A program made the translations under genes and the position numbers. A DNA stretch of 64,000 bases from Tritrichomonas musculus (lineage: Eukaryota; Parabasalia; Tritrichomonadida; Tritrichomonadidae), in NCBI GenBank assembly GCA_039105265.1, contig JAPFFF010000005.1, positions 6,061,501 through 6,125,500 on the forward strand, read 5' to 3'. Within the stretch, counting starts at the first letter, position 1. Every line of letters begins with the position of its first letter. Positions 29,401 to 42,335 of this stretch are shown here, piece after piece. The notes beneath the pieces were generated by a model. It saw only the letters and a program-made list of their open reading frames with translations. It ran no database searches and was not told where the DNA came from.

Positions 29401-32400
29401 GTTACTGTGAGTGGTGTTGGGTCGCTTGAGCCAAAAGTGTATTTAGCTGAATCTGTTGGTGTCTTAACGTAGTTTTCATTACCAGTGTAAGTGACAGTGA
29501 CGATGTATCCACCATCTGCATTATCTGCAGCTTTAGTTGCGTATGTGCTTTCTGTTCCTAAAGCTGTTGCACCTTTGTTTCCTTCTGCATCAACTGCATA
29601 CCATTTATATGTGAGATCTTCTGTAACAGCTGTTTCACCAGCCTTAACATTAGCTGTCAAAGTTGCGCCTACTTCATTTCCTGAAGAAGTGATTGTTACT
29701 GTGAGTGGTGTTGGGTCGCTTGAGCCAAAAGTGTATTTAGCTGAATCTGTTGGTGTCTTAACGTAGTTTTCATTACCAGTGTAAGTGACAGTGACGATGT
29801 ATCCACCATCTGCATTATCTGCAGCTTTAGTTGCGTATGTGCTTTCTGTTCCTAAAGCTGTTGCACCTTTGTTTCCTTCTGCATCAACTGCATACCATTT
29901 ATATGTGAGATCTTCTGTAACAGCTGTTTCACCAGCCTTAACATTAGCTGTCAAAGTTGCGCCTACTTCATTTCCTGAAGAAGTGATTGTTACTGTGAGT
30001 GGTGTTGGGTCGCTTGAGCCAAAAGTGTATTTAGCTGAATCTGTTGGTGTCTTAACGTAGTTTTCATTACCAGTGTAAGTGACAGTGACGATGTATCCAC
30101 CATCTGCATTATCTGCAGCTTTAGTTGCGTATGTGCTTTCTGTTCCTAAAGCTGTTGCACCTTTGTTTCCTTCTGCATCAACTGCATACCATTTATATGT
30201 GAGATCTTCTGTAACAGCTGTTTCACCAGCCTTAACATTAGCTGTCAAAGTTGCGCCTACTTCATTTCCTGAAGAAGTGATTGTTACTGTGAGTGGTGTT
30301 GGGTCGCTTGAGCCAAAAGTGTATTTAGCTGAATCTGTTGGTGTCTTAACGTAGTTTTCATTACCAGTGTAAGTGACAGTGACGATGTATCCACCATCTG
30401 CATTATCTGCAGCTTTAGTTGCGTATGTGCTTTCTGTTCCTAAAGCTGTTGCACCTTTGTTTCCTTCTGCATCAACTGCATACCATTTATATGTGAGATC
30501 TTCTGTAACAGCTGTTTCACCAGCCTTAACATTAGCTGTCAAAGTTGCGCCTACTTCATTTCCTGAAGAAGTGATTGTTACTGTGAGTGGTGTTGGGTCG
30601 CTTGAGCCAAAAGTGTATTTAGCTGAATCTGTTGGTGTCTTAACGTAGTTTTCATTACCAGTGTAAGTGACAGTGACGATGTATCCACCATCTGCATTAT
30701 CTGCAGCTTTAGTTGCGTATGTGCTTTCTGTTCCTAAAGCTGTTGCACCTTTGTTTCCTTCTGCATCAACTGCATACCATTTATATGTGAGATCTTCTGT
30801 AACAGCTGTTTCACCAGCCTTAACATTAGCTGTCAAAGTTGCGCCTACTTCATTTCCTGAAGAAGTGATTGTTACTGTGAGTGGTGTTGGGTCGCTTGAG
30901 CCAAAAGTGTATTTAGCTGAATCTGTTGGTGTCTTAACGTAGTTTTCATTACCAGTGTAAGTGACAGTGACGATGTATCCACCATCTGCATTATCTGCAG
31001 CTTTAGTTGCGTATGTGCTTTCTGTTCCTAAAGCTGTTGCACCTTTGTTTCCTTCTGCATCAACTGCATACCATTTATATGTGAGATCTTCTGTAACAGC
31101 TGTTTCACCAGCCTTAACATTAGCTGTCAAAGTTGCGCCTACTTCATTTCCTGAAGAAGTGATTGTTACTGTGAGTGGTGTTGGGTCGCTTGAGCCAAAA
31201 GTGTATTTAGCTGAATCTGTTGGTGTCTTAACGTAGTTTTCATTACCAGTGTAAGTGACAGTGACGATGTATCCACCATCTGCATTATCTGCAGCTTTAG
31301 TTGCGTATGTGCTTTCTGTTCCTAAAGCTGTTGCACCTTTGTTTCCTTCTGCATCAACTGCATACCATTTATATGTGAGATCTTCTGTAACAGCTGTTTC
31401 ACCAGCCTTAACATTAGCTGTCAAAGTTGCGCCTACTTCATTTCCTGAAGAAGTGATTGTTACTGTGAGTGGTGTTGGGTCGCTTGAGCCAAAAGTGTAT
31501 TTAGCTGAATCTGTTGGTGTCTTAACGTAGTTTTCATTACCAGTGTAAGTGACAGTGACGATGTATCCACCATCTGCATTATCTGCAGCTTTAGTTGCGT
31601 ATGTGCTTTCTGTTCCTAAAGCTGTTGCACCTTTGTTTCCTTCTGCATCAACTGCATACCATTTATATGTGAGATCTTCTGTAACAGCTGTTTCACCAGC
31701 CTTAACATTAGCTGTCAAAGTTGCGCCTACTTCATTTCCTGAAGAAGTGATTGTTACTGTGAGTGGTGTTGGGTCGCTTGAGCCAAAAGTGTATTTAGCT
31801 GAATCTGTTGGTGTCTTAACGTAGTTTTCATTACCAGTGTAAGTGACAGTGACGATGTATCCACCATCTGCATTATCTGCAGCTTTAGTTGCGTATGTGC
31901 TTTCTGTTCCTAAAGCTGTTGCACCTTTGTTTCCTTCTGCATCAACTGCATACCATTTATATGTGAGATCTTCTGTAACAGCTGTTTCACCAGCCTTAAC
32001 ATTAGCTGTCAAAGTTGCGCCTACTTCATTTCCTGAAGAAGTGATTGTTACTGTGAGTGGTGTTGGGTCGCTTGAGCCAAAAGTGTATTTAGCTGAATCT
32101 GTTGGTGTCTTAACGTAGTTTTCATTACCAGTGTAAGTGACAGTGACGATGTATCCACCATCTGCATTATCTGCAGCTTTAGTTGCGTATGTGCTTTCTG
32201 TTCCTAAAGCTGTTGCACCTTTGTTTCCTTCTGCATCAACTGCATACCATTTATATGTGAGATCTTCTGTAACAGCTGTTTCACCAGCCTTAACATTAGC
32301 TGTCAAAGTTGCGCCTACTTCATTTCCTGAAGAAGTGATTGTTACTGTGAGTGGTGTTGGGTCGCTTGAGCCAAAAGTGTATTTAGCTGAATCTGTTGGT

Positions 32401-35400
32401 GTCTTAACGTAGTTTTCATTACCAGTGTAAGTGACAGTGACGATGTATCCACCATCTGCATTATCTGCAGCTTTAGTTGCGTATGTGCTTTCTGTTCCTA
32501 AAGCTGTTGCACCTTTGTTTCCTTCTGCATCAACTGCATACCATTTATATGTGAGATCTTCTGTAACAGCTGTTTCACCAGCCTTAACATTAGCTGTCAA
32601 AGTTGCGCCTACTTCATTTCCTGAAGAAGTGATTGTTACTGTGAGTGGTGTTGGGTCGCTTGAGCCAAAAGTGTATTTAGCTGAATCTGTTGGTGTCTTA
32701 ACGTAGTTTTCATTACCAGTGTAAGTGACAGTGACGATGTATCCACCATCTGCATTATCTGCAGCTTTAGTTGCGTATGTGCTTTCTGTTCCTAAAGCTG
32801 TTGCACCTTTGTTTCCTTCTGCATCAACTGCATACCATTTATATGTGAGATCTTCTGTAACAGCTGTTTCACCAGCCTTAACATTAGCTGTCAAAGTTGC
32901 GCCTACTTCATTTCCTGAAGAAGTGATTGTTACTGTGAGTGGTGTTGGGTCGCTTGAGCCAAAAGTGTATTTAGCTGAATCTGTTGGTGTCTTAACGTAG
33001 TTTTCATTACCAGTGTAAGTGACAGTGACGATGTATCCACCATCTGCATTATCTGCAGCTTTAGTTGCGTATGTGCTTTCTGTTCCTAAAGCTGTTGCAC
33101 CTTTGTTTCCTTCTGCATCAACTGCATACCATTTATATGTGAGATCTTCTGTAACAGCTGTTTCACCAGCCTTAACATTAGCTGTCAAAGTTGCGCCTAC
33201 TTCATTTCCTGAAGAAGTGATTGTTACTGTGAGTGGTGTTGGGTCGCTTGAGCCAAAAGTGTATTTAGCTGAATCTGTTGGTGTCTTAACGTAGTTTTCA
33301 TTACCAGTGTAAGTGACAGTGACGATGTATCCACCATCTGCATTATCTGCAGCTTTAGTTGCGTATGTGCTTTCTGTTCCTAAAGCTGTTGCACCTTTGT
33401 TTCCTTCTGCATCAACTGCATACCATTTATATGTGAGATCTTCTGTAACAGCTGTTTCACCAGCCTTAACATTAGCTGTCAAAGTTGCGCCTACTTCATT
33501 TCCTGAAGAAGTGATTGTTACTGTGAGTGGTGTTGGGTCGCTTGAGCCAAAAGTGTATTTAGCTGAATCTGTTGGTGTCTTAACGTAGTTTTCATTACCA
33601 GTGTAAGTGACAGTGACGATGTATCCACCATCTGCATTATCTGCAGCTTTAGTTGCGTATGTGCTTTCTGTTCCTAAAGCTGTTGCACCTTTGTTTCCTT
33701 CTGCATCAACTGCATACCATTTATATGTGAGATCTTCTGTAACAGCTGTTTCACCAGCCTTAACATTAGCTGTCAAAGTTGCGCCTACTTCATTTCCTGA
33801 AGAAGTGATTGTTACTGTGAGTGGTGTTGGGTCGCTTGAGCCAAAAGTGTATTTAGCTGAATCTGTTGGTGTCTTAACGTAGTTTTCATTACCAGTGTAA
33901 GTGACAGTGACGATGTATCCACCATCTGCATTATCTGCAGCTTTAGTTGCGTATGTGCTTTCTGTTCCTAAAGCTGTTGCACCTTTGTTTCCTTCTGCAT
34001 CAACTGCATACCATTTATATGTGAGATCTTCTGTAACAGCTGTTTCACCAGCCTTAACATTAGCTGTCAAAGTTGCGCCTACTTCATTTCCTGAAGAAGT
34101 GATTGTTACTGTGAGTGGTGTTGGGTCGCTTGAGCCAAAAGTGTATTTAGCTGAATCTGTTGGTGTCTTAACGTAGTTTTCATTACCAGTGTAAGTGACA
34201 GTGACGATGTATCCACCATCTGCATTATCTGCAGCTTTAGTTGCGTATGTGCTTTCTGTTCCTAAAGCTGTTGCACCTTTGTTTCCTTCTGCATCAACTG
34301 CATACCATTTATATGTGAGATCTTCTGTAACAGCTGTTTCACCAGCCTTAACATTAGCTGTCAAAGTTGCGCCTACTTCATTTCCTGAAGAAGTGATTGT
34401 TACTGTGAGTGGTGTTGGGTCGCTTGAGCCAAAAGTGTATTTAGCTGAATCTGTTGGTGTCTTAACGTAGTTTTCATTACCAGTGTAAGTGACAGTGACG
34501 ATGTATCCACCATCTGCATTATCTGCAGCTTTAGTTGCGTATGTGCTTTCTGTTCCTAAAGCTGTTGCACCTTTGTTTCCTTCTGCATCAACTGCATACC
34601 ATTTATATGTGAGATCTTCTGTAACAGCTGTTTCACCAGCCTTAACATTAGCTGTCAAAGTTGCGCCTACTTCATTTCCTGAAGAAGTGATTGTTACTGT
34701 GAGTGGTGTTGGGTCGCTTGAGCCAAAAGTGTATTTAGCTGAATCTGTTGGTGTCTTAACGTAGTTTTCATTACCAGTGTAAGTGACAGTGACGATGTAT
34801 CCACCATCTGCATTATCTGCAGCTTTAGTTGCGTATGTGCTTTCTGTTCCTAAAGCTGTTGCACCTTTGTTTCCTTCTGCATCAACTGCATACCATTTAT
34901 ATGTGAGATCTTCTGTAACAGCTGTTTCACCAGCCTTAACATTAGCTGTCAAAGTTGCGCCTACTTCATTTCCTGAAGAAGTGATTGTTACTGTGAGTGG
35001 TGTTGGGTCGCTTGAGCCAAAAGTGTATTTAGCTGAATCTGTTGGTGTCTTAACGTAGTTTTCATTACCAGTGTAAGTGACAGTGACGATGTATCCACCA
35101 TCTGCATTATCTGCAGCTTTAGTTGCGTATGTGCTTTCTGTTCCTAAAGCTGTTGCACCTTTGTTTCCTTCTGCATCAACTGCATACCATTTATATGTGA
35201 GATCTTCTGTAACAGCTGTTTCACCAGCCTTAACATTAGCTGTCAAAGTTGCGCCTACTTCATTTCCTGAAGAAGTGATTGTTACTGTGAGTGGTGTTGG
35301 GTCGCTTGAGCCAAAAGTGTATTTAGCTGAATCTGTTGGTGTCTTAACGTAGTTTTCATTACCAGTGTAAGTGACAGTGACGATGTATCCACCATCTGCA

Positions 35401-35639
35401 TTATCTGCAGCTTTAGTTGCGTATGTGCTTTCTGTTCCTAAAGCTGTTGCACCTTTGTTTCCTTCTGCATCAACTGCATACCATTTATATGTGAGATCTT
35501 CTGTAACAGCTGTTTCACCAGCCTTAACATTAGCTGTCAAAGTTGCGCCTACTTCATTTCCTGAAGAAGTGATTGTTACTGTGAGTACTGTAGCTTCATC
35601 TGCCACACATAATATATTCAATATTAAAAATAAAATCAT
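26454..35639 (-). CDS. Giant surface protein with ~24 Ig-like repeats, Cys-rich stalk and TM anchor
   Basis: The 3061-residue protein starts with a signal peptide ([16 protein letters not shown]). Residues about 18-2363 are some 24 copies of a 98-residue Ig-like unit with the motifs [39 protein letters not shown] and [12 protein letters not shown]; the central W and closing Y-V-T strands are typical of bacterial-type Ig folds. A Cys-rich CxxC region (about 2366-2690, e.g. [26 protein letters not shown]) follows, in the style of furin-like or Giardia VSP stalks. A beta-type membrane-proximal domain, one membrane segment (about 3016-3043, [21 protein letters not shown]) and an 18-residue tail end it. 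It is probably a long rod projecting from the cell as an adhesin. The repeat units look richer in G+C than the rest of the gene, which may point to transfer from bacteria. An initiator match lies just upstream. Confidence 0.9.
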   Translation of the reverse strand: MILFLILNILCVADEATVLTVTITSSGNEVGATLTANVKAGETAVTEDLTYKWYAVDAEGNKGATALGTESTYATKAADNADGGYIVTVTYTGNENYVKTPTDSAKYTFGSSDPTPLTVTITSSGNEVGATLTANVKAGETAVTEDLTYKWYAVDAEGNKGATALGTESTYATKAADNADGGYIVTVTYTGNENYVKTPTDSAKYTFGSSDPTPLTVTITSSGNEVGATLTANVKAGETAVTEDLTYKWYAVDAEGNKGATALGTESTYATKAADNADGGYIVTVTYTGNENYVKTPTDSAKYTFGSSDPTPLTVTITSSGNEVGATLTANVKAGETAVTEDLTYKWYAVDAEGNKGATALGTESTYATKAADNADGGYIVTVTYTGNENYVKTPTDSAKYTFGSSDPTPLTVTITSSGNEVGATLTANVKAGETAVTEDLTYKWYAVDAEGNKGATALGTESTYATKAADNADGGYIVTVTYTGNENYVKTPTDSAKYTFGSSDPTPLTVTITSSGNEVGATLTANVKAGETAVTEDLTYKWYAVDAEGNKGATALGTESTYATKAADNADGGYIVTVTYTGNENYVKTPTDSAKYTFGSSDPTPLTVTITSSGNEVGATLTANVKAGETAVTEDLTYKWYAVDAEGNKGATALGTESTYATKAADNADGGYIVTVTYTGNENYVKTPTDSAKYTFGSSDPTPLTVTITSSGNEVGATLTANVKAGETAVTEDLTYKWYAVDAEGNKGATALGTESTYATKAADNADGGYIVTVTYTGNENYVKTPTDSAKYTFGSSDPTPLTVTITSSGNEVGATLTANVKAGETAVTEDLTYKWYAVDAEGNKGATALGTESTYATKAADNADGGYIVTVTYTGNENYVKTPTDSAKYTFGSSDPTPLTVTITSSGNEVGATLTANVKAGETAVTEDLTYKWYAVDAEGNKGATALGTESTYATKAADNADGGYIVTVTYTGNENYVKTPTDSAKYTFGSSDPTPLTVTITSSGNEVGATLTANVKAGETAVTEDLTYKWYAVDAEGNKGATALGTESTYATKAADNADGGYIVTVTYTGNENYVKTPTDSAKYTFGSSDPTPLTVTITSSGNEVGATLTANVKAGETAVTEDLTYKWYAVDAEGNKGATALGTESTYATKAADNADGGYIVTVTYTGNENYVKTPTDSAKYTFGSSDPTPLTVTITSSGNEVGATLTANVKAGETAVTEDLTYKWYAVDAEGNKGATALGTESTYATKAADNADGGYIVTVTYTGNENYVKTPTDSAKYTFGSSDPTPLTVTITSSGNEVGATLTANVKAGETAVTEDLTYKWYAVDAEGNKGATALGTESTYATKAADNADGGYIVTVTYTGNENYVKTPTDSAKYTFGSSDPTPLTVTITSSGNEVGATLTANVKAGETAVTEDLTYKWYAVDAEGNKGATALGTESTYATKAADNADGGYIVTVTYTGNENYVKTPTDSAKYTFGSSDPTPLTVTITSSGNEVGATLTANVKAGETAVTEDLTYKWYAVDAEGNKGATALGTESTYATKAADNADGGYIVTVTYTGNENYVKTPTDSAKYTFGSSDPTPLTVTITSSGNEVGATLTANVKAGETAVTEDLTYKWYAVDAEGNKGATALGTESTYATKAADNADGGYIVTVTYTGNENYVKTPTDSAKYTFGSSDPTPLTVTITSSGNEVGATLTANVKAGETAVTEDLTYKWYAVDAEGNKGATALGTESTYATKAADNADGGYIVTVTYTGNENYVKTPTDSAKYTFGSSDPTPLTVTITSSGNEVGATLTANVKAGETAVTEDLTYKWYAVDAEGNKGATALGTESTYATKAADNADGGYIVTVTYTGNENYVKTPTDSAKYTFGSSDPTPLTVTITSSGNEVGATLTANVKAGETAVTEDLTYKWYAVDAEGNKGATALGTESTYATKAADNADGGYIVTVTYTGNENYVKTPTDSAKYTFGSSDPTPLTVTITSSGNEVGATLTANVKAGETAVTEDLTYKWYAVDAEGNKGATALGTESTYATKAADNADGGYIVTVTYTGNENYVKTPTDSAKYTFGSSDPTPLTVTITSSGNEVGATLTANVKAGETAVTEDLTYKWYAVDAEGNKGATALGTESTYATKAADNADGGYIVTVTYTGNENYVKTPTDSAKYTFGSSDPTPLTVTITSSGNEVGATLTANVKAGETAVTEDLTYKWYAVDAEGNKGATALGTESTYATKAADNADGGYIVTVTYTGNENYVKTPTDSAKYTFGSSDPTPLTVTITSSGNEVGATLTANVKAGETAVTEDLTYKWYAVDAEGNKGATALGTESTYATKAADNADGGYIVTVTYTGNENYVKTPTDSAKYTLSILPPNKCNNNIFNCEKCKDDDQSYCETCNYGYGNRGGYCTKCGDGAFINGETPCRYDCSSIKNCKSFGEYNGINDGSCTVENGVFYCMRCEDEYDESNDHKSCKAYEYPPFDCSLYFPGCAECKDQKCIKCNEHYHLVKEDNDDEFGECECDDGYDWYSTDDYHSQCLQIVDCDESSNCAKCLGPNKVCDKCVETGKFGLKDGKCTKCEDDLYNGPYSPCLVKNCKVSNCEICYDGSDSCRECKDGFEEFYDGDNTICVNSKTVECKNVVGCNKCYEGTTICAECNTTGYFKRSRVDRKTCVCDEHHDFVDQKCVRPTAPFVLPGPNKTEMAPISKDDFDQNEIKNNIYVLTDNKSFKEGQPASFEFDNSAKGVNISDKFKDKDYFFQLGKGRTEPFTVQIPDSTVAGIECDGAELNIPSNNKEISLYGGGVITLEPIDTGDELTIKNVQFLPNSDNMELKSTKANIKMLILDVFGDKTFTGQTGNYNTTCDLAKVEADSIFTAKNMKFNKIGVGLRSVFKADETADISGAKINVYHLANQFRKPVPPLQFEGKDVKMPDKIYIVKLNENDQVPTFTEEGNFTVAQFNIDNDKTKSEKACNDMLNNHFDGGEGYNKDNSQCIPSEDDEKTILLEAAPNNNNDGGKKKKKLSGGAIAGIVIACIVVVAAIIALLVYFLVIKKKNQSTTSTQGDSSIAI
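28555..35586 (-). repeat. ~24 tandem 294-bp units, apparently identical
   Basis: The unit length is 294 bp (98 codons) and the array covers 7032 bp, close to 23.9 copies. By eye and by identical translations in two opposite frames, I found no difference between copies. It lies wholly inside the giant surface-protein gene and keeps frame. Such perfect identity means very recent expansion or ongoing homogenisation. The true copy number may differ from the assembled number. Confidence 0.95.
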
Positions 35640-35642
35640 TTA

Positions 35643-35651
35643 GAATAGTGA
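35643..35651 (-). promoter_or_regulatory. Initiator element TCACTATTC
   Basis: On the minus strand TCACTATTC matches the trichomonad initiator consensus TCAYTWYTC at all nine positions. It lies 3 bp before the start codon region (its last base 35,643, ATG at 35,637-35,639). The transcription start would be at the A in TCA, about 10 bases before the ATG, which fits the short leaders known in T. vaginalis. Confidence 0.65.
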
Positions 35652-35703
35652 ACTTTATATAATTTAAAATCTTTTTATTTATTTCCTTACTATTATTTAA
35701 TAC

Positions 35704-36380
35704 TATTTTATTATTAAATAATATTTTATTATTAAATAATATTTTATTATTAAATAATATTTTATTATTAAATAATATTTTATTATTAAATAATATTTTA
35801 TTATTAAATAATATTTTATTATTAAATAATATTTTATTATTAAATAATATTTTATTATTAAATAATATTTTATTATTAAATAATATTTTATTATTAAATA
35901 ATATTTTATTATTAAATAATATTTTATTATTAAATAATATTTTATTATTAAATAATATTTTATTATTAAATAATATTTTATTATTAAATAATATTTTATT
36001 ATTAAATAATATTTTATTATTAAATAATATTTTATTATTAAATAATATTTTATTATTAAATAATATTTTATTATTAAATAATATTTTATTATTAAATAAT
36101 ATTTTATTATTAAATAATATTTTATTATTAAATAATATTTTATTATTAAATAATATTTTATTATTAAATAATATTTTATTATTAAATAATATTTTATTAT
36201 TAAATAATATTTTATTATTAAATAATATTTTATTATTAAATAATATTTTATTATTAAATAATATTTTATTATTAAATAATATTTTATTATTAAATAATAT
36301 TTTATTATTAAATAATATTTTATTATTAAATAATATTTTATTATTAAATAATATTTTATTATTAAATAATATTTTATTAT
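35704..36380. repeat. 18-bp AT minisatellite, ~37-38 copies
   Basis: The unit TAATATTTTATTATTAAA is repeated without visible change for 677 bp. It begins about 65 bp upstream of the start of the giant surface-protein gene, just beyond its initiator. The long open frames it gives (repeating NNKILF or YLIIKY) are artefacts of a stop-free 18-bp repeat. Confidence 0.95.
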
Positions 36381-36422
36381 CCACTTTTTTTTAAGAACAA
36401 ATATTTTCAAAAGAGACCTGTG

Positions 36423-36834
36423 AACTTTTTCAATTAACGACTGTTATTATTTTTGAATAGAACGGTTAATGTTTTCAATGTCTTTGGCGCCATTTTAAAT
36501 ATTAAAGCCGTAAAGTAGTAATCTGCAAATGACATCCTGAGAACAAGTAATCTGAGAATAAATGGCGTGGGAACAAGTAATCTGTGGATAACGACTTGAG
36601 AATAACAATCTGGAAATGATAAATTGGAAATAGTAATCTGAGATTAGTAATCTTCTAAAATAAATCTAATAAAAGCTATCTGGTATTAGAAAGAATTAAA
36701 GTTAACTTGAATATAACTATAGTAAAATCACAGAAATGCTTCTTTACGGCCAAATTATTTTAAATGGCGCCAAAGACATTGAAAATATTAACCGTTCTAT
36801 TCAAAAATAATAACGGTTGTTAATTGAAAAAGTT
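36423..36834. mobile_element. MITE with ~90-bp inverted ends
   Basis: The left end starts AACTTTTTCAATTAAC at 36,423 and its complement ends at 36,834. The inverted match continues inward for about 90 bp and includes CAATGTCTTTGGCGCCATTT and its complement. The 220-bp interior repeats variants of AGTAATCTG and AACAATCTG. There is no coding capacity. The target duplication is not clear, so the superfamily is unassigned. It sits right next to the 18-bp array. Confidence 0.7.
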
Positions 36835-38200
36835 GATGTGTAGTGTTTGAATTTTTTGGTACTTTTCTTCTTTCAAAAAGCTGTATGTGCATTTTTCATT
36901 CAAAAAGTGGACACCTTGATGGTTAGGTAACCAGTAAGCCTTACCAGAAAAAAATAACTCTTTTATCTTTCAAAAAAATTTTTTTTGTATAAAATCTATT
37001 CAAAAAAAACAATATAAAAAAAGACGTTTATATTTATTAAATTTTGTTGAAAATGATGAAATAATTCAAAAAACGAATGAATTTCTTTTTTCCTTCTCAA
37101 CAAAAAATATGCCTTGAGAAGTATTTTTTTTATTATTCAAATCAAAAATGTGAAATTTTTTTAGTGAATGATCATCAAAATATTATAAATTCAATCAATT
37201 TAAAATCAAAGATAAGCATTCAATCATATTTTTATACATGTATAAAATTAGAAAATACCAGTAAAACCTAAGTTTATCTTTTTTCAAGTAGCGAAAATAT
37301 ACTTTCATTTGTCAATTTCCATCTAAGTTTTTTACATTTATTGATTCTTTAAGTGAAATTTCATTTTACATGAACTCTTCTATTGGTTTTGATTATCATT
37401 TTTATGAGCCACTTTTTTAAGACATTACATTTTGTTTTTTTTAATGATACTAAAAAAATGGCTTTCATTATATTCGCATATGGTTTTAAACAATACATAA
37501 ATCACATTGAATAAGAGAAAAGCATTATATAGAGGTGCGGACGCTAACTTCACTTAAATTTTGAATTATTAAAATAATTTTTTTGGTACTTTTATAGTAT
37601 TTTTTATCATATGAAGAATCAGTTCTATAAATTTGCTTGTAAAAACCAACTTTCAATATACATAAAAAATGAGACAATTTTATATATAATTTATATTGGC
37701 ATCAATGTATTTTGATTTCAACAAATTCATTGCTATTTGTTGACCAGAGAAATAATAAAATTGATTGAGCATGTTTATTTTTTATCAAATTTTTCATCAA
37801 ACAAAGTACCATCAACAATTTTCAATTGGTCATTTATCTATAATACAGCTGTTTAGGAAATAAATTTTTTTTAGGAAATAAATTAGCAATGATCATTTTG
37901 CATTCAATTTTGGTTTTAATAAAATGTGATTTCTGAACCGAATACCAAAATTATAGATCAGATCTTTTGGTTCATAACATCTGTAAATATAGTAATAAAT
38001 GATATTTTGGTTGAGAATTTGAACAGATCTATTCAAATGATCAAATAATGATCATACTTTTTAATATTTAATATTTTAAATGAAAAAGCAGATAAATGTT
38101 TGGTTAAGTTTATTAAAACATGATATTTTGAAGTTTCATTGATTTTATATATATATATAAAATATATTGAAATTAGAAGGAAAAAATTTAATTTTGGACT
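36835..38200. other. Intergenic AT-rich DNA with one weak short frame
   Basis: A 64-codon frame at 37,077-37,271 (+) begins MNFFFPSQQKICLEKYFFYY; similar aromatic-rich fragments in shifted frames follow to about 37,430. This may be a decayed gene of unknown family. A 16-base motif TTCAAAAAGTGGACAC at 36,899-36,914 recurs at 48,941. Nothing else was recognised. Confidence 0.4.
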
Positions 38201-38209
38201 AAATTAACA

Positions 38210-39180
38210 CAATAATCAATTTCAATTTGACCATTTTTATTCATTCTCTACAAATATATCTGAATAATGTTGACCATTTCAATATCATTTGCTTTAACAG
38301 TTAATATCAATGCTTTTCTATTTTCATCAAATTCAAAATCTTAATTAAGTAAATAGCCAACCAAATCTTTGTTATTTTTCTGAATATTTGAATATTAAAT
38401 CCTATTAAAAATATCAATTCAAATATATCTTTATCTATCATTGTTAATATTACAGTTTTGGATAAAATATGGTGAAAATCTTCAATTTATATGAGAGGAT
38501 CAACTTAATTGGAAAAACCAAAAACGAAATCACTCAATTTGATTTTTTTGTTTTCATCAGTGAGGATGTTCGATGGTTTCAAGTCACTGTATATGCTTGT
38601 TTTGTGAGCACATCGCATTTCATTGTATAAATCAACAATTGTATTGGCATGCTAATTATCAATTAATTTCTTGATATAACCTTCCAATGAGCGTATGAAT
38701 CTTTAGTGGTATATGTGCTAGCAATATTCGAGTAGAATTGATGGTGCATTTTTTTAAAAATATTCATATGCATTGATAAAGTTTGAATGTTTTAATTTGT
38801 TCATCACTTCGCATTGGGGTAAAAATCTGCCAGCTTTTTCCATGTTTATTACACATTCTTCATCATCATTGCTTTCGCAGTCAAGCTAATTGTTTTTTTT
38901 AATGCGTAAATTTTGTCTCCTTCAACTTTAAAACGGTGGATCATGCAACCTACCCAATTTGTTTTATTATTTTCAATTTGTTTATTGATGATGAATCAAG
39001 AATTTTGATTTCGTTTTCATCAATCTGAGACTTGTTGTAGATGTACCAATAATTTGGTCTCATTTCCTTCATTTGGAGTCTTCTCAGATTGGGTTGACGA
39101 TTTTATTCTAGGAGTAACTTTGGGTGCAAGATTTCTATTTGGCTTATTTGGTCTGATAAAGATAGCAATCAAATACTAAA
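38210..39180 (-). pseudogene. Decayed protein kinase gene
   Basis: In several minus-strand frames the kinase landmarks appear in the right order: FKVEGDKIYALKKTI (ATP-binding lysine strand, about 38,895-38,945), VMNKLKHSNFINAYEYF, then IYSDLKPSNILTDENKKI (catalytic loop, with YSD in place of HRD, about 38,550) and KLSDF (about 38,530). A Pro-rich linker precedes the domain (about 39,080-39,180). Past the kinase, a short ankyrin-like stretch (ILTVKANDIEMVNIIQIY, about 38,290) may belong to another relic. Several stops and shifts interrupt the frame, so this is a dead host gene of the large trichomonad kinase family. Confidence 0.6.
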
Positions 39181-39394
39181 ATATTTTTACTGATGTTTCT
39201 ACGGAGAATAAATGCTAGTATTTTTAGAGCATACATCGATAAAAAGTTCGCCAAATGCATTCAACCTGCAAGCTAAAATCCTTCCATCATTAGTTTCAAA
39301 CAAAGAATGGTTACGTCCAGCGTAAACAGTAATAATTTTGAAGCAACTTCGTTGAATTGTTTAAATAATTTAATTTTAGGACCACAAATTTAAT

Positions 39395-39952
39395 ACATGA
39401 TTTTAGGACCACAAAAGTGCAAATCCATCAAACTCAACAACATGATTATAATGATCCATTTTTAAAATTAAATCATCAATCTCAGCAACATGAACCTAAT
39501 AATCCATATGCAGATCAATATCATCGAACTCAGCAACATGATCAAAAATATCCATTTTTAAAGCTAAGCCATCAATCTCAAGATATCAAACAAAATAATC
39601 CATTTGCAGATCAACTTCATCAAATTCGAGAATTTTATTACACAAACTAAAGATTCTAACTCAAGAATTTAAATAAAATGAAGCAAATGCAGATTTTATT
39701 ACCCAAACTAAAGATTCTAACGAATAATATTATTTAGATTCAAATTCATTGCAACAAAATCAACAGCATGAAAACAATCAAGAAAATCTGCATCAAGAAA
39801 TCAAGAAATATGTTGATGACAAAAAAGAACTCTATCAATCACTTTTAACATATCTAGATGATTCAGAAGAAGAAAGCTTCAAAGATATAATCAAAGCAGT
39901 AAATGCTGAAGAATTGCTATTCCATCGTCAATTACTTCATTTAATTATTTAG
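39395..39952 (+). pseudogene. Q-rich leader plus N-terminus of a DUF3447/ankyrin-type protein
   Basis: Two successive frames are visible. The first (39,417-39,650) has three Gln/His-rich repeats of the kind HQ(S/T)QQH(D/E)xN(D/N)P. The second (39,749-39,952) reads EIKKYVDDKKELYQSLLTYL and then stops after the motif EESFKDIIKAVNAEE. The latter parallels the N-terminus of the ankyrin protein at 55.4-56.6 kb (MERYIADKKRLYISILEFLE). It is therefore the start of a decayed member of that family; the ankyrin body is missing. Confidence 0.5.
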
Positions 39953-40760
39953 AATGTACATTTTAAAGCCAAGTAATATTACATCTCTCTACAATTTGAA
40001 TTGATAGATCTACTTTTTCAAGATGTGAATCTTTGACAAAGATATTAAATTTTGAATAATTTGGAGAGTTTAAAGAAAAACCATTAATTGTCTTAAATTT
40101 TCAATTTTTTGGAAAAGTGGTTTTCTAAAAATAAATTAAGAAGGTCTTATTGAAAAAAATGTTTATCGATGGAATCTAAAGATTCGATTTCTGACTCTTA
40201 AATTTGAAAATCAATTTTTTTGACTGTTTCAATAAATTTTGGTTCTGGTGGTAAAAATTCAGAAATGTTTCTTCTGTAAATTTTGTACAGTTAATTTTCG
40301 AGACAATTCTGTTTTATACATATGTTTTTTGAAAGCTAAAGAATAACATATTTACAAATTTAGTAATGTGTAAGAAAAATATATTATATTCTATTGTTTT
40401 CCCCTCGAAATATTGGTATTTTTGAGATTTGATGCATTTTTATTACATCATGTTTCAAAGTGATTCAAAGAATGAAAGTTGAATCGATCATATTTCATTA
40501 AATATTTGATGGTAAATTCTGAAAGTTTGTTTTGTAAATTCCTTAAATCGCATACTTTAAGAATATATCAAAAAATCAAAATCAAACAAAGTAAGTCAAA
40601 TATGCAATTTATATTTTATTTAAAAAGTGAATATTATTTTCATTTTTTATTTTTATAAAAAAATTATTTAGAGATGATTTAAAAAATTTTTTTCAAAATC
40701 ATTAAGTAAACTTTTGGAATTATAATTTTTTTAATAATAAAAAAATTAAAAATAATAATA
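39953..40760. other. Intergenic AT-rich DNA
   Basis: No gene or repeat was recognised in this stretch. Confidence 0.5.
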
Positions 40761-41075
40761 ATTAAACATTAATTAAATATTAATAATATATTAATTAAAT
40801 ATTAATAATATATTAATTAAATATTAATAATATATTAATTAAATATTAATAATATATTAATTAAATATTAATAATATATTAATTAAATATTAATAATATA
40901 TTAATTAAATATTAATAATATATTAATTAAATATTAATAATATATTAATTAAATATTAATAATATATTAATTAAATATTAATAATATATTAATTAAATAT
41001 TAATAATATATTAATTAAATATTAATAATATATTAATTAAATATTAATAATATATTAATTAAATATTAATAATAT
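40761..41075. repeat. 22-bp AT satellite, ~14 copies
   Basis: The unit is ATTAATTAAATATTAATAATAT, repeated almost perfectly, ending sharply at ACTCGCC. The same unit forms a second array at about 44,310-44,645. Confidence 0.9.
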
Positions 41076-42335
41076 ACTCGCCTCCTCCTACCTTTCGTCT
41101 TTTTTTATACTTTGTTTTTAAAAAAAATTAACAAGCTTTTTTTCTGAGAATTTTAAAAGGATAAATGGTCGTAAAGCAATAAAATAGTTAATTTAATGCA
41201 TTAAAGAAATATTTCATGGATTTAAATATGGTTAATATAATTTGTATGCATAAGTGCTTATATAGAAAAGATATAAGTTACAAAAATCAATATTATTTTA
41301 ATAACCCAACACATAATTCAAGATAAGATAAAACTGATATCAAATAATCTTAGTATTTATGAGTCTTCTCTTTTGGATATGTTATTAAAGAATCAATGTT
41401 TTTTATGAAATAATATTCTGTTGTAATTGGCTGATTATAAAACTTTACTGATCGTGAATGACAAATTTGTTATCTATACCAATGATAGTTCCCATATAAT
41501 GTTATTAAATCGCTTGATTAAATAATTTTGTAAAAAAAATTTTCAAAATATCATCTTATTGGTGATTTATCTGAGAAAGTAAAAAAGATGTGAGAAATCG
41601 CTTCTGTAATAATATAAACAATACCTTTGATAGATTTAAAAGAGCTATATATTATTCATTGTTTTAGTTGCTGATGAATCATCGAAGAATATTCTGTGCA
41701 TCAAGTCAAAACTGATTGGAATATCATAGCGATATTGAGCAATTACTAGAGAGAAATGATATTTTTGTTGATTAAAAGTGTTCATATTAGATAATTAAAT
41801 CTTCAATTGAAGAATTGATATTGCTACGAGAACTATAAATTTTGATAACTTAGTACACCATATCTTTGATATTCGTCAATTAGATATCAAATAATATGAA
41901 TTATAGATGTGAAAACAGTTCGTTCAATAAAAATAAACGAATAGTAGCATTAAAACTTTTTGTGTTAAATCATATACCATTTTAACTTTTTGTTAACAAA
42001 TACGGTGCATAATGTTGATTAAAATCATGTAAATTTTGGAGCAAAATTTGGATATACTATGATGAATTATTAAAATATAAAGATAATATTATTTTGTTAT
42101 TTCAGAATAACATTTGGATTATAATTTGATGAGATAATGAGAGTTTTGAAATAAAATTTCTCAATAATCTAAATGAGAGTCTTTTGAGGAAGATCCCTGA
42201 ATTCATATTGATTCATTTGTACTTTGTGCTCATTTATGAGAGATTAATTGAGAGAGTAAAATGATTATATGATTAAATGGAAGAATATTCCTATCTAATA
42301 ACAAGAATATTTTTGTTATTAGAAGAAAGTCTTAG
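41076..42335. other. Intergenic AT-rich DNA
   Basis: About 1.25 kb without a recognisable gene, remnant or tandem repeat. Confidence 0.5.

Noticed and set aside
28609-35643. A regular series of 91-residue frames on the + strand, one per 294 bp
   Set aside because: They are antisense shadows of the perfect Ig-like repeats of the giant minus-strand gene; the long in-frame protein with signal peptide and anchor is on the other strand.
35596-36410. Two long minus-strand frames coding NNKILF or YLIIKY repeats
   Set aside because: A stop-free 18-bp satellite read in two frames; no unique protein sequence, and two frames of the same array cannot both be evidence.
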